A stretch of DNA of 64,000 bases from Annona cherimola (taxonomy: Eukaryota > Streptophyta > Magnoliopsida > Magnoliales > Annonaceae). How positions within the stretch are numbered: the first letter of the stretch is position 1; the number at the start of each line of letters is the position of its first letter. A program made the translations under genes and the position numbers. This document shows, piece after piece, positions 47,550 through 60,552 of this stretch. The notes under the pieces were generated by a model. It worked only from the letters and a program-made list of their open reading frames with translations. It had not been told where the DNA came from and searched no databases. The stretch spans positions 99,390,095 to 99,454,094 of the forward strand of contig CM059971.1 of NCBI GenBank assembly GCA_030490835.1, in the 5' to 3' direction.

Positions 47550-50500
47550 ATGTGCGCGTTTGGGCTTCCTCCTCCCTCGCGCTTCTTTTATTCTTCAGCT
47601 GACATCAGCTTCCCTTCCCCTGCTCCTCACCATATCCTGTCGCTCACTGCTTCCCTCCAGCGAAAGCGTCTTTCCTACCTCCTTCGTTCCTCTTTCCAGG
47701 TATTACGCCTCTGCCCTCCGCCCGGCCCCTCTTTGCTATTTACGACTTCTGCCACACCTCTCTTAAACACTCGCTCGAACATATGATAAACACTCCGACA
47801 ACCTGCATAGCCTCGCTTTTACAATTGAATGGACGGTGTTAATCGTTCGATCTACGGATCTTAGCGATCTAGATGATGTGAAAATTAATGTCGGTGATTG
47901 GGTGGATGGTTGGGATTCAGTTTTACCCGCTTTGTTGTCTTCGGATCACCGGAATACGACTGATTTCCGTAAGACATTCTGGAAACGAACGTCCAATTGG
48001 TGTGCTTTGTTTCAGTGGCTCTTGATCCGTATGACGACTGTATTTTACGGGACGCCTTCACGTCTCGTGATTTTTTTTTTTTAATGTTAACGTCTCGTGG
48101 GATTTGATTGAAAATGCAAGACTGCTGCTGATAACAGCTGATAGACTTGCATTGGCCGTTGGAGATTCGAATTTAGCTTGCCTTATTCTGGCTATCATTT
48201 GCTTTGTTTGATCTGGAAAAGAGTAGGGATTCCCCTAGTCAAAGGACGACTTGGGTATAAGCAAGTAGAAATAGTCGGAGAAAAAAGAGGATTATGAACA
48301 AATATTCGAAATGAGGCCCGATCGTCATCATTTCAGGCTGGTCCAAAAAACATATTTTTTTATTTTTCAATTTTTTAAAATAAAACTGTTAATCTAGATA
48401 TACTTAACACTAAGTTCTACTAATTTTGGAATATATATTTATTTTAGATTTTAAATACAGATATATTTTAATCATTTTAAAATTTTAAAACATGACTAAA
48501 ATAGTATTATGTTTAAAATCTTAAAATAAATATATAAAATCTTCAGAAATGGTAAAACTTATTTTATAGATTAACAATTTTATTAAAAAAAATTTGAAAA
48601 CAACAAAAAATGTTTCCTGGGCCTGTCCAAAACGAGGCCGTTTCAGACCAGTCTAGAATGATCATCTGTTGAAATATTCACGTTTTTCTGCGTGAGTAGA
48701 AAATTGAGACACAAGTTTACGGCTTTATCATTGTCTAATGAAGTTTCTATGAGCATAAGCAAATTGACAATTCCATTTGTCAAATAGATAGAAAAAGAGA
48801 ATTACGTATAAATATTCATCAAATTTCCGTATCTAAGAACCGGAAAACATACAATATTGCAATAGGTGTTCCGTGGAATTCTTTTTTTTTTTTTTTTTTT
48901 AATATTAATACCACACTGCTAGTTATTTCCACACATCAGAAAATTCTGATCTCCTCAACGAAGAACCACCAGGTGGGGAATGGGGAGACTGGCTGGGACC
49001 GGTAGGGGTATGAAACCTTTTCATTTTCAATTTTTCTGCTGGAATTGGTGTATCCAAACCCAGTACTGCATCGTGCAAAGGGTTGTTAGATGCTGCTGCT
49101 GATAATGATAGTGGAAGCACGTGTTGTGTCATTTATGCTGTGTTCTTCAGCCACAAACCAGAGCAAGATGAATGATAACTAAAACAAAATCTTTGGAAAA
49201 TTTTGGAACTTCGCATTTATTTATTTTACCAACACAATCATGATACCCATGTTTCTTATGGTGTGCTTTTTTTTTTTTTTTTTGATATATTCTTATGGTG
49301 TACTTTAAAACAACAGGAATTCTATCATTGGAATCCTCTGCCCAGAGTCACGGATGCCGGGCAAAAAAGAGCACTTCTATTAGAGGGATGCACTTTTGTG
49401 GGGTCATTTCCTGATATTGCTGCAGCAGCATGTGCATCTTGCTTATGCTTTTTTAGTGGGAAAGAAATCAAGAAGGGCATTGGGGACGAGGGAAAGTCAC
49501 ATTTCAAGACTCCAACCAAAAGTTCTTTTGATAGAAGACTATGGACCAATGTCCTCCTTGCAATGAATGTTATGTGAGTTGAGCAATTTGACTGCTAGGT
49601 TGTCCTAGAAATAAATTATCTTCTTTTTATTTTTCATTTGGACAGAAAACTGCTATATGTTTTTTAGTATCTGTGGTATCAAACTCACTATATGCTTTTC
49701 TTGGAACATGTTAGTAATGGTAGCAATAATTTATTAATGTAATCTGGGGCCAAATGAGTTTTGCAAGTAACTGCCTTGTATTTTAAAGTATTCTAGTTAC
49801 CAATGACCTGGGATAAGGTGCAACAACTTGCTGTGCTAAAAAAAAAAAAAAAAAAAAAAGATAAAAGTTCACTTATGGCTAGAAACACGAGGGATTTGGA
49901 TTTACCTCCTTATATTGACTAGTCACTTGATGGATAACTTGCTGTTATGGACAGAAGCATTCTAACGTGGGCATTGAACATGATGAGAAATTAAAAGAGG
50001 AAACAAGGATCAAATGAATTGAAGCTCCCCAACAAGGGTAATATCATTGAGTCTGTTTTATTGATACAGCCTTACAAAATTAAGGCTGTGAATTCCAAAT
50101 TTGATAATCGCATAAACGGCCTCATCAACTCAATACATCAAATCTCTATATGGAGACAATATGAAATGGGTGATCTCTTGACCAATTATGATTAGAGAAA
50201 TTGGGTGCAGAGCTAGTTCTTTCAGTAAGCATTCAATAGTGTCCCGAAAGATTGTAAGAACCCATCTATTTCCTAATGATTTCTTTTCCTGTTTAATAAT
50301 AGATTTGGATCATGGGGTTGTAACCATCATCCATATCCCTGATGAGTTCTGGGTATGAGTCTATAAGATTAACTTGTGAAAATTGCCTGCTAATTGCTAA
50401 AGGAAAGCGTGTAAAGAGAATGTAGAGTTAGTATAAACATGAATTATGTATATGCTCGTCTTCATCCTTCTGGGGTGGGGAACTAATGTGAAAAATGCAC

Positions 50501-52770
50501 CCATTCATCTCAGCAGTTTATTTTGTCTCTCTCTGTTTGTCTGTGGTTAGAATTTTCATTTTAGTAAAACACTAATACTAGCCCGCAATTGACTTCATTG
50601 CCATCAGCACATTTTACCACATCTTGACCAGTATCATGTCAAGCTTTTATTGTCTATGTCAAATAATCAGTTCAAATAAAAATCTCAGCTTATGAATACA
50701 CTACTTTTGCAGCCTGCTTACCTTAGTCATCTTTCTTATAGGGTCTATGTTGCTCAGATTGCTACTCAAGACAAGCTGATGCTATGGGGAGCGAAGGTCA
50801 GGAGAAATGTTAACAGCCTTATTTTTAGCAGCATTTTTATTTTGTAAGTTAAGCTCAATATCATCCTTGTTATCAACTATGCAGATTAACAGCCTTATTG
50901 ACAGAGGACAATTGTGGAGATTGGTTACTTCCTCATTTCTGCATGCAAACATTGGTCACCTCCTTGTATGTTTCCAAACACTTCTGTACTTTATATTTTA
51001 GCTACTAGCATGTTATGTTGTTGACTACTAAAATTGTTCAGGTCAACTGTTACTCATTGAATTCTGTTGGTCCTTCTGTGGAGAATGTCAGTGGCCCTAA
51101 AAGATTTCTTGCTGTTTACTTCACTTCTGCCCTCACAAGTAAAATCCATATTACTTTTATCGCAGAAAATTTAGTTTCAAATTTTTAACTGAAACTCATA
51201 ACAATTCTTACAGTTTTTTTCCATATCATATGAGAAATTCAGGTTCAGCAATGAGTTACTACTTGTGCAAAGCACCAACTGTTGGAGCCTCAGGAGCCAT
51301 TTTTGGACTAGTAAGTCTCCCTAATGACCCCACTTTTTTCACTTTCAGATTTTCAATTTGTGATAAGCGCACCTCCTACTTGTATTTCAAAACTTGCGTC
51401 TGCACTATATGGATAACCATAGCAAGTGATACAATAGCATGGGAAGTACTGCCACCGCAGCAAAGAAGGTTTACCTCCACAAATAAATCACTTAGTCTCA
51501 TTTCCTTTGCTTTGGTTGGAACTTGGTAATTGTTAATTTAATGTCTTTACATGTTGTCCATCTGAAGAAACGAGCAATAAGTCCTCAAGGACTCATGAGA
51601 ATTGTATCCAGTGGATGCTGTCTTGTTAGAGTATTTTCATCTTGTAGTTTGGGTACTTGCACACAATTTCATGGTATGCTTGATAGGAAATTTGTGTGCA
51701 GAAAGCACATTTCGATAAATATGCACAAGAAGAAATTTTCAGTTTACCTTGCCGCACTGTATTTTAGAACTATCGGACATGATTCTTCATGTTATTTTTT
51801 ATTGCACCAAAATCGAGAATTGAAAATTTTATATTTCATCATGCTACTAACCCTAGTTTCTTTATATATTTCCCAAGATCTTTGAGATTTATCTTCAGGA
51901 GCTGGTCTGTTGTTGTCGGGTAAAACTCCTTGCATTTGGTTATAGTACATTGTATCATTGGATGCATGGATGACATTCCCTTTGAGAGTTCAGTTTTATT
52001 GACTTAGGTTGCAGTGGCATGCATAACTGGATGGGAAACTTTTGATATGGCTATTGACGTTGTAGCCTTTCTGGTGATAGGTTTGATCACATTCATACTT
52101 GTTTCAATGTGAAGAACAAAATCGAATAGTATAATGACCCATCATTCAATTGAAGATGTTTCATTTTGCCTCCATTTTAAAATTTTTCATTTTAAAATTT
52201 TTTATTCTGCCATTGTTTTCTTTTTGAGCTGTTTTTTGTGCCTTTTACTTCCAAGCTCTTCAGAGGACAAACGAATTTAACTGATCCATAATCCACTCAA
52301 TTTCAGGTTGGCTCATTTGCAGTGTTTGTCTTGAGACATCGAAGTGTTGTTGGGGGTGGGAAGGAAGATTTGCGTCATATCGTGCATGTGATTGTCTTAA
52401 ACATGGCAAGTACTTGTACCTGTCTACAGTTAAACAGCCTTTCTACATATCACTATAGGTATCAATGATGCTGATGATGATGATGATGTATTTTGCAGAC
52501 AATTGGGATGATGACAAGAGGCATTGACAACTGGGGTCATGTGAGTTTTAGATGAATTGCATTTTGGTCGTAGTCCTTTAGTTTCCTTTTCATGTATTCA
52601 GCTATGGGCTGGACATTTTTCAGTTGGGAGGCTTGCTGGGGGGAGCAGCCATGTCATGGTTCGTTGGACCTGCCTGGAGATACGAATCTCGTCTGAGCGA
52701 CGGCCGACACATTTTTACTGATAAGGCACCAATATTCAATCTATTCAACCGGAAAGGACGGCTTCGATAA
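47550..52770 (+). CDS. RBL10: Chloroplast rhomboid-like protein (RBL10-like)
   Basis: Nine exons encode 331 residues: 47550-47699, 49317-49573, 50742-50796, 50885-50965, 51042-51138, 51243-51310, 52307-52405, 52499-52540, 52624-52770. Phases agree throughout. Residues 1 to about 50 are Ser/Leu/Arg-rich with few acidic residues, like a plastid transit peptide. The rhomboid fold begins at [12 protein letters not shown] and includes [20 protein letters not shown], the catalytic Ser230 in GASGAIFG and His283 in NWGHLGGLLGG, so the Ser/His dyad is intact. Arabidopsis RBL10 is an inner-envelope protein affecting plastid lipid metabolism. The same role is inferred here. Intron 7 uses a GC donor (ATG|GCAAGT). 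The start ATG is the first in frame with the transit region, but exon 1 is the least certain part. Confidence 0.88.
48320..48665. mobile_element. Hairpin MITE, family A copy 4, in RBL10 intron 1
   Basis: The left end GATCGTCATCATTTCAGGC and the right end (reverse complement GATCATTCTAGACTGGTC) are inverted. The inner part reads GTTAATCTAGATATACTTAA and mirrors as TAGATTAACAATTTT near 48570. The outer arms resemble those of the copy at 20796 (CATCATTTCAG). Confidence 0.65.
52406..52411 (+). promoter_or_regulatory. GC splice donor of RBL10 intron 7
   Basis: The only in-frame join of exon 7 to exon 8 (HVIVLNM then TIGMMTRG) needs a donor at GCAAGT. The next GT, at 52410, would add four bases and bring in a stop in exon 8. 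GCAAGT is the usual form of the rare GC-AG donors. Confidence 0.8.
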
Positions 52771-53709
52771 TATGGACTTCTTGCTATGCTGATTTCTCCT
52801 GACAATTTATTGCGAATGTTGGTGCTTGGACTTTAAAAATATTGATTCCGAAAGTATTTCGGCTGGATCACGGTTTTATCGATTATCAAGACTTTCACGA
52901 GCTTCTTGTCTGAGTAGTCTAAAGATTGTTTTGGACGCATGCTTTCTGCATTAGAATCCTGTAAATCCTATTCATGCGCCGATGAATTCTAAAGCAGCAT
53001 GTATTATAAGCTTTATTCTAAATTTCTTTTTTATATTCTAGGTCAATACCTTGATTGGGATGAATCAAAAGGTTTCTTAATAATTTTCTCAAATTTACTC
53101 TAGCATGTCGATTGGGCATCTGTGGACCAAGATTGAGATAACCTGCTCAAGAGCTTGAGTTAGAAATAGAGTACTGTTGGGTTGAGGCCTGGAATGTACA
53201 ATGAAATTCTAATTTATTTTATGCTATGCTTTCTTTAATACAAGCAAATAAATAAATGTTTGTTAACCTATAATTATATTTTACTTAGAATGACTATCTA
53301 TATAAATTTTTTTTAAGGCTTTTACTTCATCTAAGTAATTTTTTTCTTTTTTTTTTATATTTATTCAATGCTAAAGAATGAGACCATTACGAAAAAGTTA
53401 ACATAAATTCATCTACAATTATATATATATTTTAATCTATATTTCAACTAAATTTTTAGTTTAGATTTCAGACGTTCAATTTAAGCAAAAAAACTAGGAA
53501 CACCGAGTATCACTGTATCAACTCTGATCTGTCAACGCAACGTTAATTTTAGAATATGTTTAAGAAATTGGATGATTAACTTGAATTATCATATTGGGAT
53601 TTTTAAACATAAAGGTTGGCGTTTTTCAAGTAGTAAGGAACCCCGAGTTGAGGACTATTTTATAGGCGCGCATCGCAAGGTTTTCTATTGTCTGGCAGTG
53701 GAGGTGGCG
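52771..53709. other. Spacer between RBL10 and the glutaredoxin-like gene
   Basis: Contains the 3' untranslated region of RBL10 and the promoter of the next gene. It is A+T-rich, with nothing coding recognised. An in-frame upstream ATG at 53572 is discussed under rejected items. Confidence 0.5.
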
Positions 53710-54128
53710 ATGGCAATGACAACAGCAATGGCGGCGGCCGCTCCATCGCCTGCTGCAACCTTCGCTTCTTTTCTCTCTCGTACAAGGCCAAAGACGAGAT
53801 GGACCGTAACCTGTTTGTCTTCCCTTTCAACGCGGTCGTCGTCGCCGTTGAAGGAGCTGATTCTCTACTCGAAGCCCGGGTGCTGTTTGTGCGATGGCCT
53901 CAAAGAAAAACTGGATGCTGCTTTCTCTTTAGCAGGCCCCGACTCTCTCGCTGACGTTCAGCTCCAGGTTTTTCTCTCTCCATTCGATGGTATTTCTTTT
54001 ATATTCTCTGTTCTTTGTGTTTATAGTGGGTTTTAGATAAGGAATATTTCCACGAACGCTGAGTGGGAGAAGCGCTACCAATACGAGATACCAGTCCTGG
54101 CAAGAGTACTCTCGGATGGCACCGAGGT

Positions 54129-54168
<40 letters not shown>

Positions 54169-54288
54169 GGAAGCCTATCGATTCTCACTCCGTCATGGTC
54201 ATTAATGTAGGAAATCCTTCCAAGATTGTCGCCTCGCCTGGGAGTCGAGCTCATCCAAAAGAAAATTGCTGCTGCATTGAGAAAATGA
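53710..54288 (+). CDS. Plastid glutaredoxin-like (DUF836) protein
   Basis: Three exons (53710-53967, 54037-54126, 54211-54288) encode 141 residues. An N-terminal Ala/Ser/Thr/Arg-rich stretch of about 45 residues looks like a plastid transit peptide. The thioredoxin-fold part starts KELILYSKPGCCLCDGLKEK, whose CxxC-type cysteines are the redox site of the glutaredoxin-like family related to C5orf63/YDR286C. It then has STNAEWEKRYQYEIPVLARV with the cis-proline loop and ends SPRLGVELIQKKIAAALRK. The length and ending fit the family. Intron 2 is only 84 bases and opens with a CT microsatellite. Biochemical activity of this subgroup is not established, so the redox role is inferred. Confidence 0.88.
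54132..54168. repeat. CT microsatellite in a short intron
   Basis: About eighteen CT repeats occupy nearly half of the 84-base second intron of the glutaredoxin-like gene, directly after the donor site. Confidence 0.85.
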
Positions 54289-55184
54289 GATGTCGTGCAA
54301 GCTTACTGCATTTTATGCCGTGTATGATTGGTTGAAACATTCCTCTTCTGGTCGTACTAACTATATGTAGAAGATCAGACAATAAGTACACTGCTTTCTC
54401 ATGATTTTGTCAAGCCTCGTCTTCAGATTCATCCGTTCAAATCTATATACCGTACCAAATACAATTTTTTTAGCTCGGGACGTTGCTTTGATAACATTGC
54501 AGATTTTCTTGCACAGAGCTTTCTTCTAAATTCAAGCTCCGTGTACATAATCAGTTCCAGCCCAATCTTCTTAGACCCTAAAGGCCTAGAACATACATAA
54601 TCGGGCATGGAAAAGATGAACACGAATTCGTGCAAATGTAAGAAGGTGGTGGATCAGTTCAAACCCACAGGAAAAATCCTAAAAACAATACTGGTTTGAA
54701 AGATATCTTGTTGCTTCAATTGTAATGCAATGTAATGCAATGGAAACGTACAGCTTGCTGCTTATAAATTAGATTGGAGCGTGTTTTTACAGCTGCCAAG
54801 AAGAGGGGGGGATATGAGAAAGAAACAATTCAGTTGATTCTTAAGACTTCCCTTGGAGAAGTTCTCTTCCTTTTTCTTTTTCTCAATATTGCTGCAAGCT
54901 AACAGCGGCCTGCCACCTTTGTGGCTTTGACCAGCAAACATTCCTATTTACATATTGCCTGCCTGCCAGAGGAGCCCCGCTTCATTTCTCGGGGACCTTT
55001 TCGCTATTTTCACCATAAGACTTCAGTACTTATAGACAACTGTGTAAGGGGGACGAGAGCAAAACTGTTTTTTGGCCTTCGGCCACTCTACCATGGCTGC
55101 ACAGAGGACGGGCTGTTGCCAAAACCTCAGACTTTTGATGAGAAAACTGCAGGGTTGTTATGGTGCAGGCTAACCAGGAAACTA
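54289..55184. other. Spacer between convergent genes
   Basis: Holds the 3' untranslated regions of the glutaredoxin-like gene (+) and the DUF7036 gene (-). No other coding region was recognised. Confidence 0.5.
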
Positions 55185-58100
55185 TCAGAGCAATGCGCCC
55201 AGTAACCCAATTATCCACAACTTGATGTGGGTGGGACCAGTGCCATAAGCTGCAACAACCAAAAATCTCAACGTTAGAAAGTGACAGGAAAACAGTATTA
55301 TCTCCCGTCTCTGCACCAATGTGTATCCATCGTTCTCAGCAATATAATTAGTGTCACACCCTTAATCCACAATCTCACCACCAGAAAATTGGGTTCATTA
55401 TATGCATTGGTTAGGCTAAAGATTGATTCATAGTAGTAGTCATCAGAGAGGCTAAGGTCCTTTTCCAAGATTGCAAAGAACATTAAAACAACATACAAAC
55501 AAGTGCAAATTATCATCATCATCACCAGAAGCCATCTCCCACCCAATTGGCATACATTCACCCCCAGAAACCAAAGAGAAAAATAACCCACCAAACGGAC
55601 TAATTGTATTCTAAAAGGCAGTGTTTCTTCCTGCTGCCTTTGATTGACATTGGCAATCAACTGCTTTGACTATTAAAACATATTTCAGCAAAGAAAACCA
55701 GTCATTTGGATGATCACAATGAAAATGAAGACCAAAAGAAATTTGGAAGAGAAGGAATCGAAGAGAGAGCAATTCTTGCAAGCATGAACAAAATAGTAAG
55801 TTTTTCACCATACGTATCTAAGAGAAAAAGTTCCTCCCTTGAAAATTTGAGCCCTTTGGGTGGGCGTGGAACATGGACTATCTGCCCAACAAAAATGAGA
55901 TTTCCATTTCTGAGCAGGAACTTTATCATGGATTTCTAGCTCCAAAGCTTTATATTTATAGCATCCAAACATAGACATACAAATGTTTAAATAAAGCTTA
56001 GCATTCACCAGACAAACAGGAAATAGGCACTTACAAATTGAGGAACTTGAAATTGGTGAGGATGCTGGCATTGAGTGGAAACCTCCTTGAATCCTCCGGT
56101 CTAAAGGACTAGGACCATATAGCACAGAAGGTGAAGGGGAAATGTCTGGGTCTATCTTTGGAGAAGACCTTGGAAGGTCACCTCGAGGAGGATCGGAACG
56201 AAATGAAAAACCCCTGGGAGCAGGTGGGTCAGAATGAGCAGATGGGCAGGGTTTTGGTGAAACTCTAGGACTAGGCCAATGGCTATTTCTATGGGACTGG
56301 CCACCAGTTACACCTGATGGCATTGGAGAAATTGAAGATGGTGCCATAGGAACTTGCCCACCTTGTACTGGGACTGGTGCAGATGCACTCACTGGTGGAG
56401 AAGAATAACAGAAAAAACAAGGGTTATCAACCGAAGGAGCAGGAGCATAGGTAGGCATGGAAGCAGGATATTGTGAATGAGGAGGTACTGCATAACTATT
56501 TTCCTCTGATGGAGCAGGAGATGGACTTGGGGCACCTTCGGGACTGAGTGATTGCTCCAGATACGATGACAATCGAATCTGTTTGACTTTACCAAATACA
56601 GCATGGTCCAACCCAAGGTTCTTGGGAGGATGGCCAGTAAGTGCCTCAGCCAGCTGCTTTAGCCTCTCCGGTAGGATAATATGGCCCACTACATCAGACA
56701 TAACAGAAGCCTGGACAATAACTGGGGGAGAGACGGTGGAACCATCCATATTTGTCACCTTTATATATACAGTCTGCAAAAAAAAACAATGAGCTCATAT
56801 ATATTTGCAAATTACATGAAAAAACCAATGCCGCGCTCATGAAACGTGAAGCAAATTGGGAACCTCCAGTTTTTGGTGAAGAGGGAATAACAATTTTTGG
56901 TGTCTCTTTCAGTATCTGTCAAAGATCCAATTTGCCATTGCGCTCCATACAACCTAGTGTCACAATATCAAAGCTCAAAGAACTGTAGTTGAGCTTTTTC
57001 ACAAAATTCATTGATCCACTGACAACAATTAGATCCAGCAGTGTGTCCAAATGCACTACTAGCAATATTGTAGAATGCATAAAACCAGAAAAGTACCTCG
57101 AAAGGTCTGAGTTGCAAACCATACTTCAATTGATCCTTCAACTCGTCAATATATTCAAGTATCTGGGAAATAGAGTTGTTTAATGTGAAGTTGAAGAGTA
57201 TTTGAGGTGGCATCCATATAGAAGAAAACTGCACAGGGATAACTGTGATCCCTCCTTGAAATTCCAAAACCTCGAAAGAAGATGGTTGCCCAAATATTGA
57301 TGTTGTCAAGGACAGATTTGACTGCTGAAGGACAAGCTCCACCAAAGATGATCTCAGGATGCTCAGGGCAAAAGGAGGTATAGGAGTATCCAGCAGATCA
57401 GGGAAAAAACCAAACACCACAGTAGTCCAATTTTCAGTATCAGAGTTCATAGCGATTATAGAAACCTGAAATAAGACACATTAGTGAGACATATTTAAAA
57501 TGGATTAAAATAAAACCTAAACTGCACTGGCCAGAAATCAGACCTTTGTATCTGGCACACCAATTTCATCATTAATGTCGTGCTCCAACCAACTGGTATG
57601 TGCCATAAGCATTTCAACTGGCTTTGGCAATTTGAAGCTTGCTCGGACAGGAGCTGCGAACATAAGAAAGAACAGCCAATTGTCAAAACAACATATATGC
57701 ACAAACAGTATGAACATTACACACACACACACTAATCATGCAGCAAGATACACTATCTTTGGCTAAATAGAATTATTTTTAAGGTGCTACCAACAAGCAA
57801 AAAGGCAAGAAGGAAAAACAAAAAGAAGCATTCTGACCTTCCACAAAACAGATATGAAATTGGGTAAAAAAAATTTGGCATTGATGCACATTGCTATGGT
57901 AATTCTACAGATTTATTGAACAGCTAGCATGGTAAGCAGTACAGTAACTTCAACGTAACTGAAATCATTAATGCCAAGCAGCTGTGCAAACCATGCCAGC
58001 AAGTTTGCATCTAGAATGATGTCCTTAACAGGGAGAGATACATGAAAACAATGTCATCCATGTAGAAGAAAGATATATGAGGATTAGAACAAGCACAATT

Positions 58101-60234
58101 TCTCTTAATGAATAATACTTAAGTCGCTATTCCATGAGGACTATCCAGTCAATGTGCTGTCTTCATCATAAAAACATTATTCTACAGCAAATAACCACAC
58201 ATACTGTTCTCTTATTCTCAAAAGCTGTAAAGTACATATTCTTAGCAGAAGATCACTCCTTTTTCCTTCATTCGCTCCTAAAGTACATATTCTTGGCTGA
58301 AAGTACATATATCACTCCTTCATTCATTCGGTACTTTTAGCATAATAATCTATTGAATTGATGACACATACAAATTAAAGGACACTATGTTCAGCATGGC
58401 CAAGGTGGTTATTGATGGGAGACACCAAATTGGTCCAACTTTCAGCCAAAGGGTTCATAGTTTGTGTTGCTGAAGATCACTCCTTTTTCCCAATATATCC
58501 ATCAAGAAGCTTCTCTTTTGATGTCCTTTCAAGGGGTACTGCTATCAATCAAATTCAATGGCATCAACAGTTTTCTTTCAGAAACAAGTATATCAAATAG
58601 TGTTTCAAAAGCTTGTTCAGAAACATCTGAATTCATGATCTACATCAGCCAGTGTGACTACGATATATTCACATCAACAGATACAATATGAAAAAGATGA
58701 GATTATGATTGCTAAATTCTTCCTAAACCAATTACCTACATACAAGCTACCAAAATAAGAAAATATATATTGTGATCAATCCCGTTCTTTATTGTGCCTG
58801 CAGTACAGCCAAAGAAAGAAAGGAAAGCAGGATTCCAACTTGGCTGCAGCAGACAATACAAATATGAATTTGTTTACACTGGACCAGTGTTCAACACCAT
58901 CCTAACGCTTATGCAACCAGTCAGAAGAAAGAATCCCATTTTGCCAATCCACTCTCTCACGGACCGTATCGTCAAATTAAGTTGTAACAGCTTTAGTCCT
59001 TCCTTAATACCCCAGCCATTATCACTTGGGCCTCACCAGTTTGTCTTGCCCACTTAGAGATCAACTACAATCATCACACTTCTAACTGTGTAGCATTGTC
59101 TTTGTGCAAACATCCAAACCATCAAAGTGATTCTCTTTTCTCTGATACATATTGTTGCAGTCCAACTTCCCTTAATGCATCTGCTGTCAACATTCTCATT
59201 TTGGTTACTCATCCTTTGAACATGTCCACTCCTACAGCCCAACATCCCACTCAGAATGGAATAGCAGGTCTCGGAACGAATTGGTGTATAGTTCTTCCTA
59301 ATGATTACGTGACCTGCAAAATACATACTATTTTACACCAGCTTCAAAATCTTTATATACAAGGGGGGTGGTTTAACCTTCCTCGTTACATTTCAAGCAC
59401 CTAATCATATTGTAATCTTGCCCATAAACAAATTGCAAGCCAAAGAAAAATGGAAACATTCAAAGAAATTTATTGACCACTAAACTCGACCATCGCATTT
59501 TGAATACATGCTGGGAAAACAAAACCTGAATTTCATTCACACCGTATACCAATGATACTGATAGCCTGAAACATTGGATCAGTGAGTAATTTGACAACTC
59601 TCACTAGGTTACAAATTCATAGATTGATAAAACCATGTCGAATCAATGCGTTTGAGAATTCGAATTTGTAACCCTAATTTGCATGGCTCAAAGAGTAGTG
59701 ACAGCAGAGCAGATGCTAACTCAAAACCCTAAAACAACGGACAGTCCAAGTGTTCCCACAACAGCCCAAATCGCAGCACGAAGACCACATTCCTCTCCCA
59801 ACGTATCGGATAGCATCAATCCGGTCGCCAAATCAAGCCAAGTCTACCAAAACCGAATGGCAAACGGAAAAACCCAAACATTTTGCAAGGCCCGCCATCA
59901 AAGCAACACAATCTCAACGCAAACGGGAAAACCACAAAAAACCCAACAATAAAAATCCCGAATCTGAAGACAGATCCAATCAAACAAAAAGGCCAGACTC
60001 CGATAACTCACCGTCGACCGCGTTGGGGAAATGGACGCCGGAGTGGATTTGAAAGGGAGGAAGCCAGAAGAGAGCGGAGAGGAAAACGCAGGCGCTCAGG
60101 GCCAAGATAACAACGCATCGGAAGGAACAAACCCGGCCGATCCGGGCAAGGATGCATGAGCAGCATTCTGTCGGGGGGTGCTGGATCTCGATCTGGGTCT
60201 CTGCAATCTGCGTTTGGTTCTCGAATTTACCCAT
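55185..60234 (-). CDS. DUF7036 transmembrane protein
   Basis: Five exons (60234-60012, 57653-57544, 57465-57097, 56773-56035, 55249-55185) encode 501 residues with matching phases. The N-terminus is cytosolic with CCSC, then a transmembrane helix (about 39-60, VVILALSACVFLSALFW). An extracytosolic DUF7036 region follows: SFKLPKPVEMLMAHTSWLEH, NWTTVVFGFFP, LSLTTSIFGQPSSFEVLEF and GGITVIPVQFSSIW, then a second unit with VIVQASVMSDV and LKQLAEALTG. The C-terminal third is Pro/Ser-rich (PSPSPAPSEE) and ends in a short hydrophobic tail (IKLWIIGLLGALL). The family is plant-specific and has no known biochemical function. The proline-rich stretch resembles cell-wall-facing arabinogalactan regions, which suggests a location at the cell surface. 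Intron 1 is 2.4 kb. Confidence 0.87.
57654..60011. other. Large first intron of the DUF7036 gene
   Basis: A stretch of 2,358 bases between exons 1 and 2. Several open frames up to 100 codons occur (58794-59057, 59096-59404, 59683-60052), but none has a recognisable domain. I see no element ends. Part of it (58800-59350) is less A+T-rich than the rest and may be old transposon DNA. Confidence 0.5.
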
Positions 60235-60254
60235 TTGCAGAGCATCTGGAGCAG

Positions 60255-60281
60255 CTCTTCTTCTTCTTCTTCTTCTTCGAG
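60255..60281. repeat. TTC microsatellite upstream of the DUF7036 gene
   Basis: Nine TTC repeats, 21 bases or more upstream of the start codon of the minus-strand gene, so a GAA repeat within its probable leader. Confidence 0.8.
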
Positions 60282-60516
60282 ATTTCTACTTGCAAGGCCG
60301 AGATGGGAAGCAAAAAGCGAAAACGGAAGGAAGAGAAGCAGGGACGAGGATTCTTCTAGATAGCATTCCTAACTCCGTGTCGCTGGCTCGCTGGCCTTTG
60401 CCTTTTAGGGGTGCGATTATTCAATATTTGGGTGTGATGGTGCTCAGAGTGGAGGGGAAGCAAAGGTGAAACAGAATAAATAAATAAATAATACATATAT
60501 TTTATAAACAGTTGGA

Positions 60517-60518
<2 letters not shown>

Positions 60519-60552
<34 letters not shown>
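60519..60552. repeat. GA microsatellite near the DUF7036 promoter
   Basis: About seventeen GA repeats roughly 290 bases upstream of the start codon. GAGA/CT repeats are common near plant transcription starts. Confidence 0.8.

Noticed and set aside
53572..53709. Upstream in-frame start for the glutaredoxin-like gene
   Set aside because: It would add 46 residues, including Asp/Glu-rich parts, in front of an already typical plastid transit peptide. The ATG at 53710 fits homologues better.
58134..59404. Possible small genes in the DUF7036 first intron
   Set aside because: No start context, domain or splice signals, and all lie within one intron whose flanking exons join in phase.
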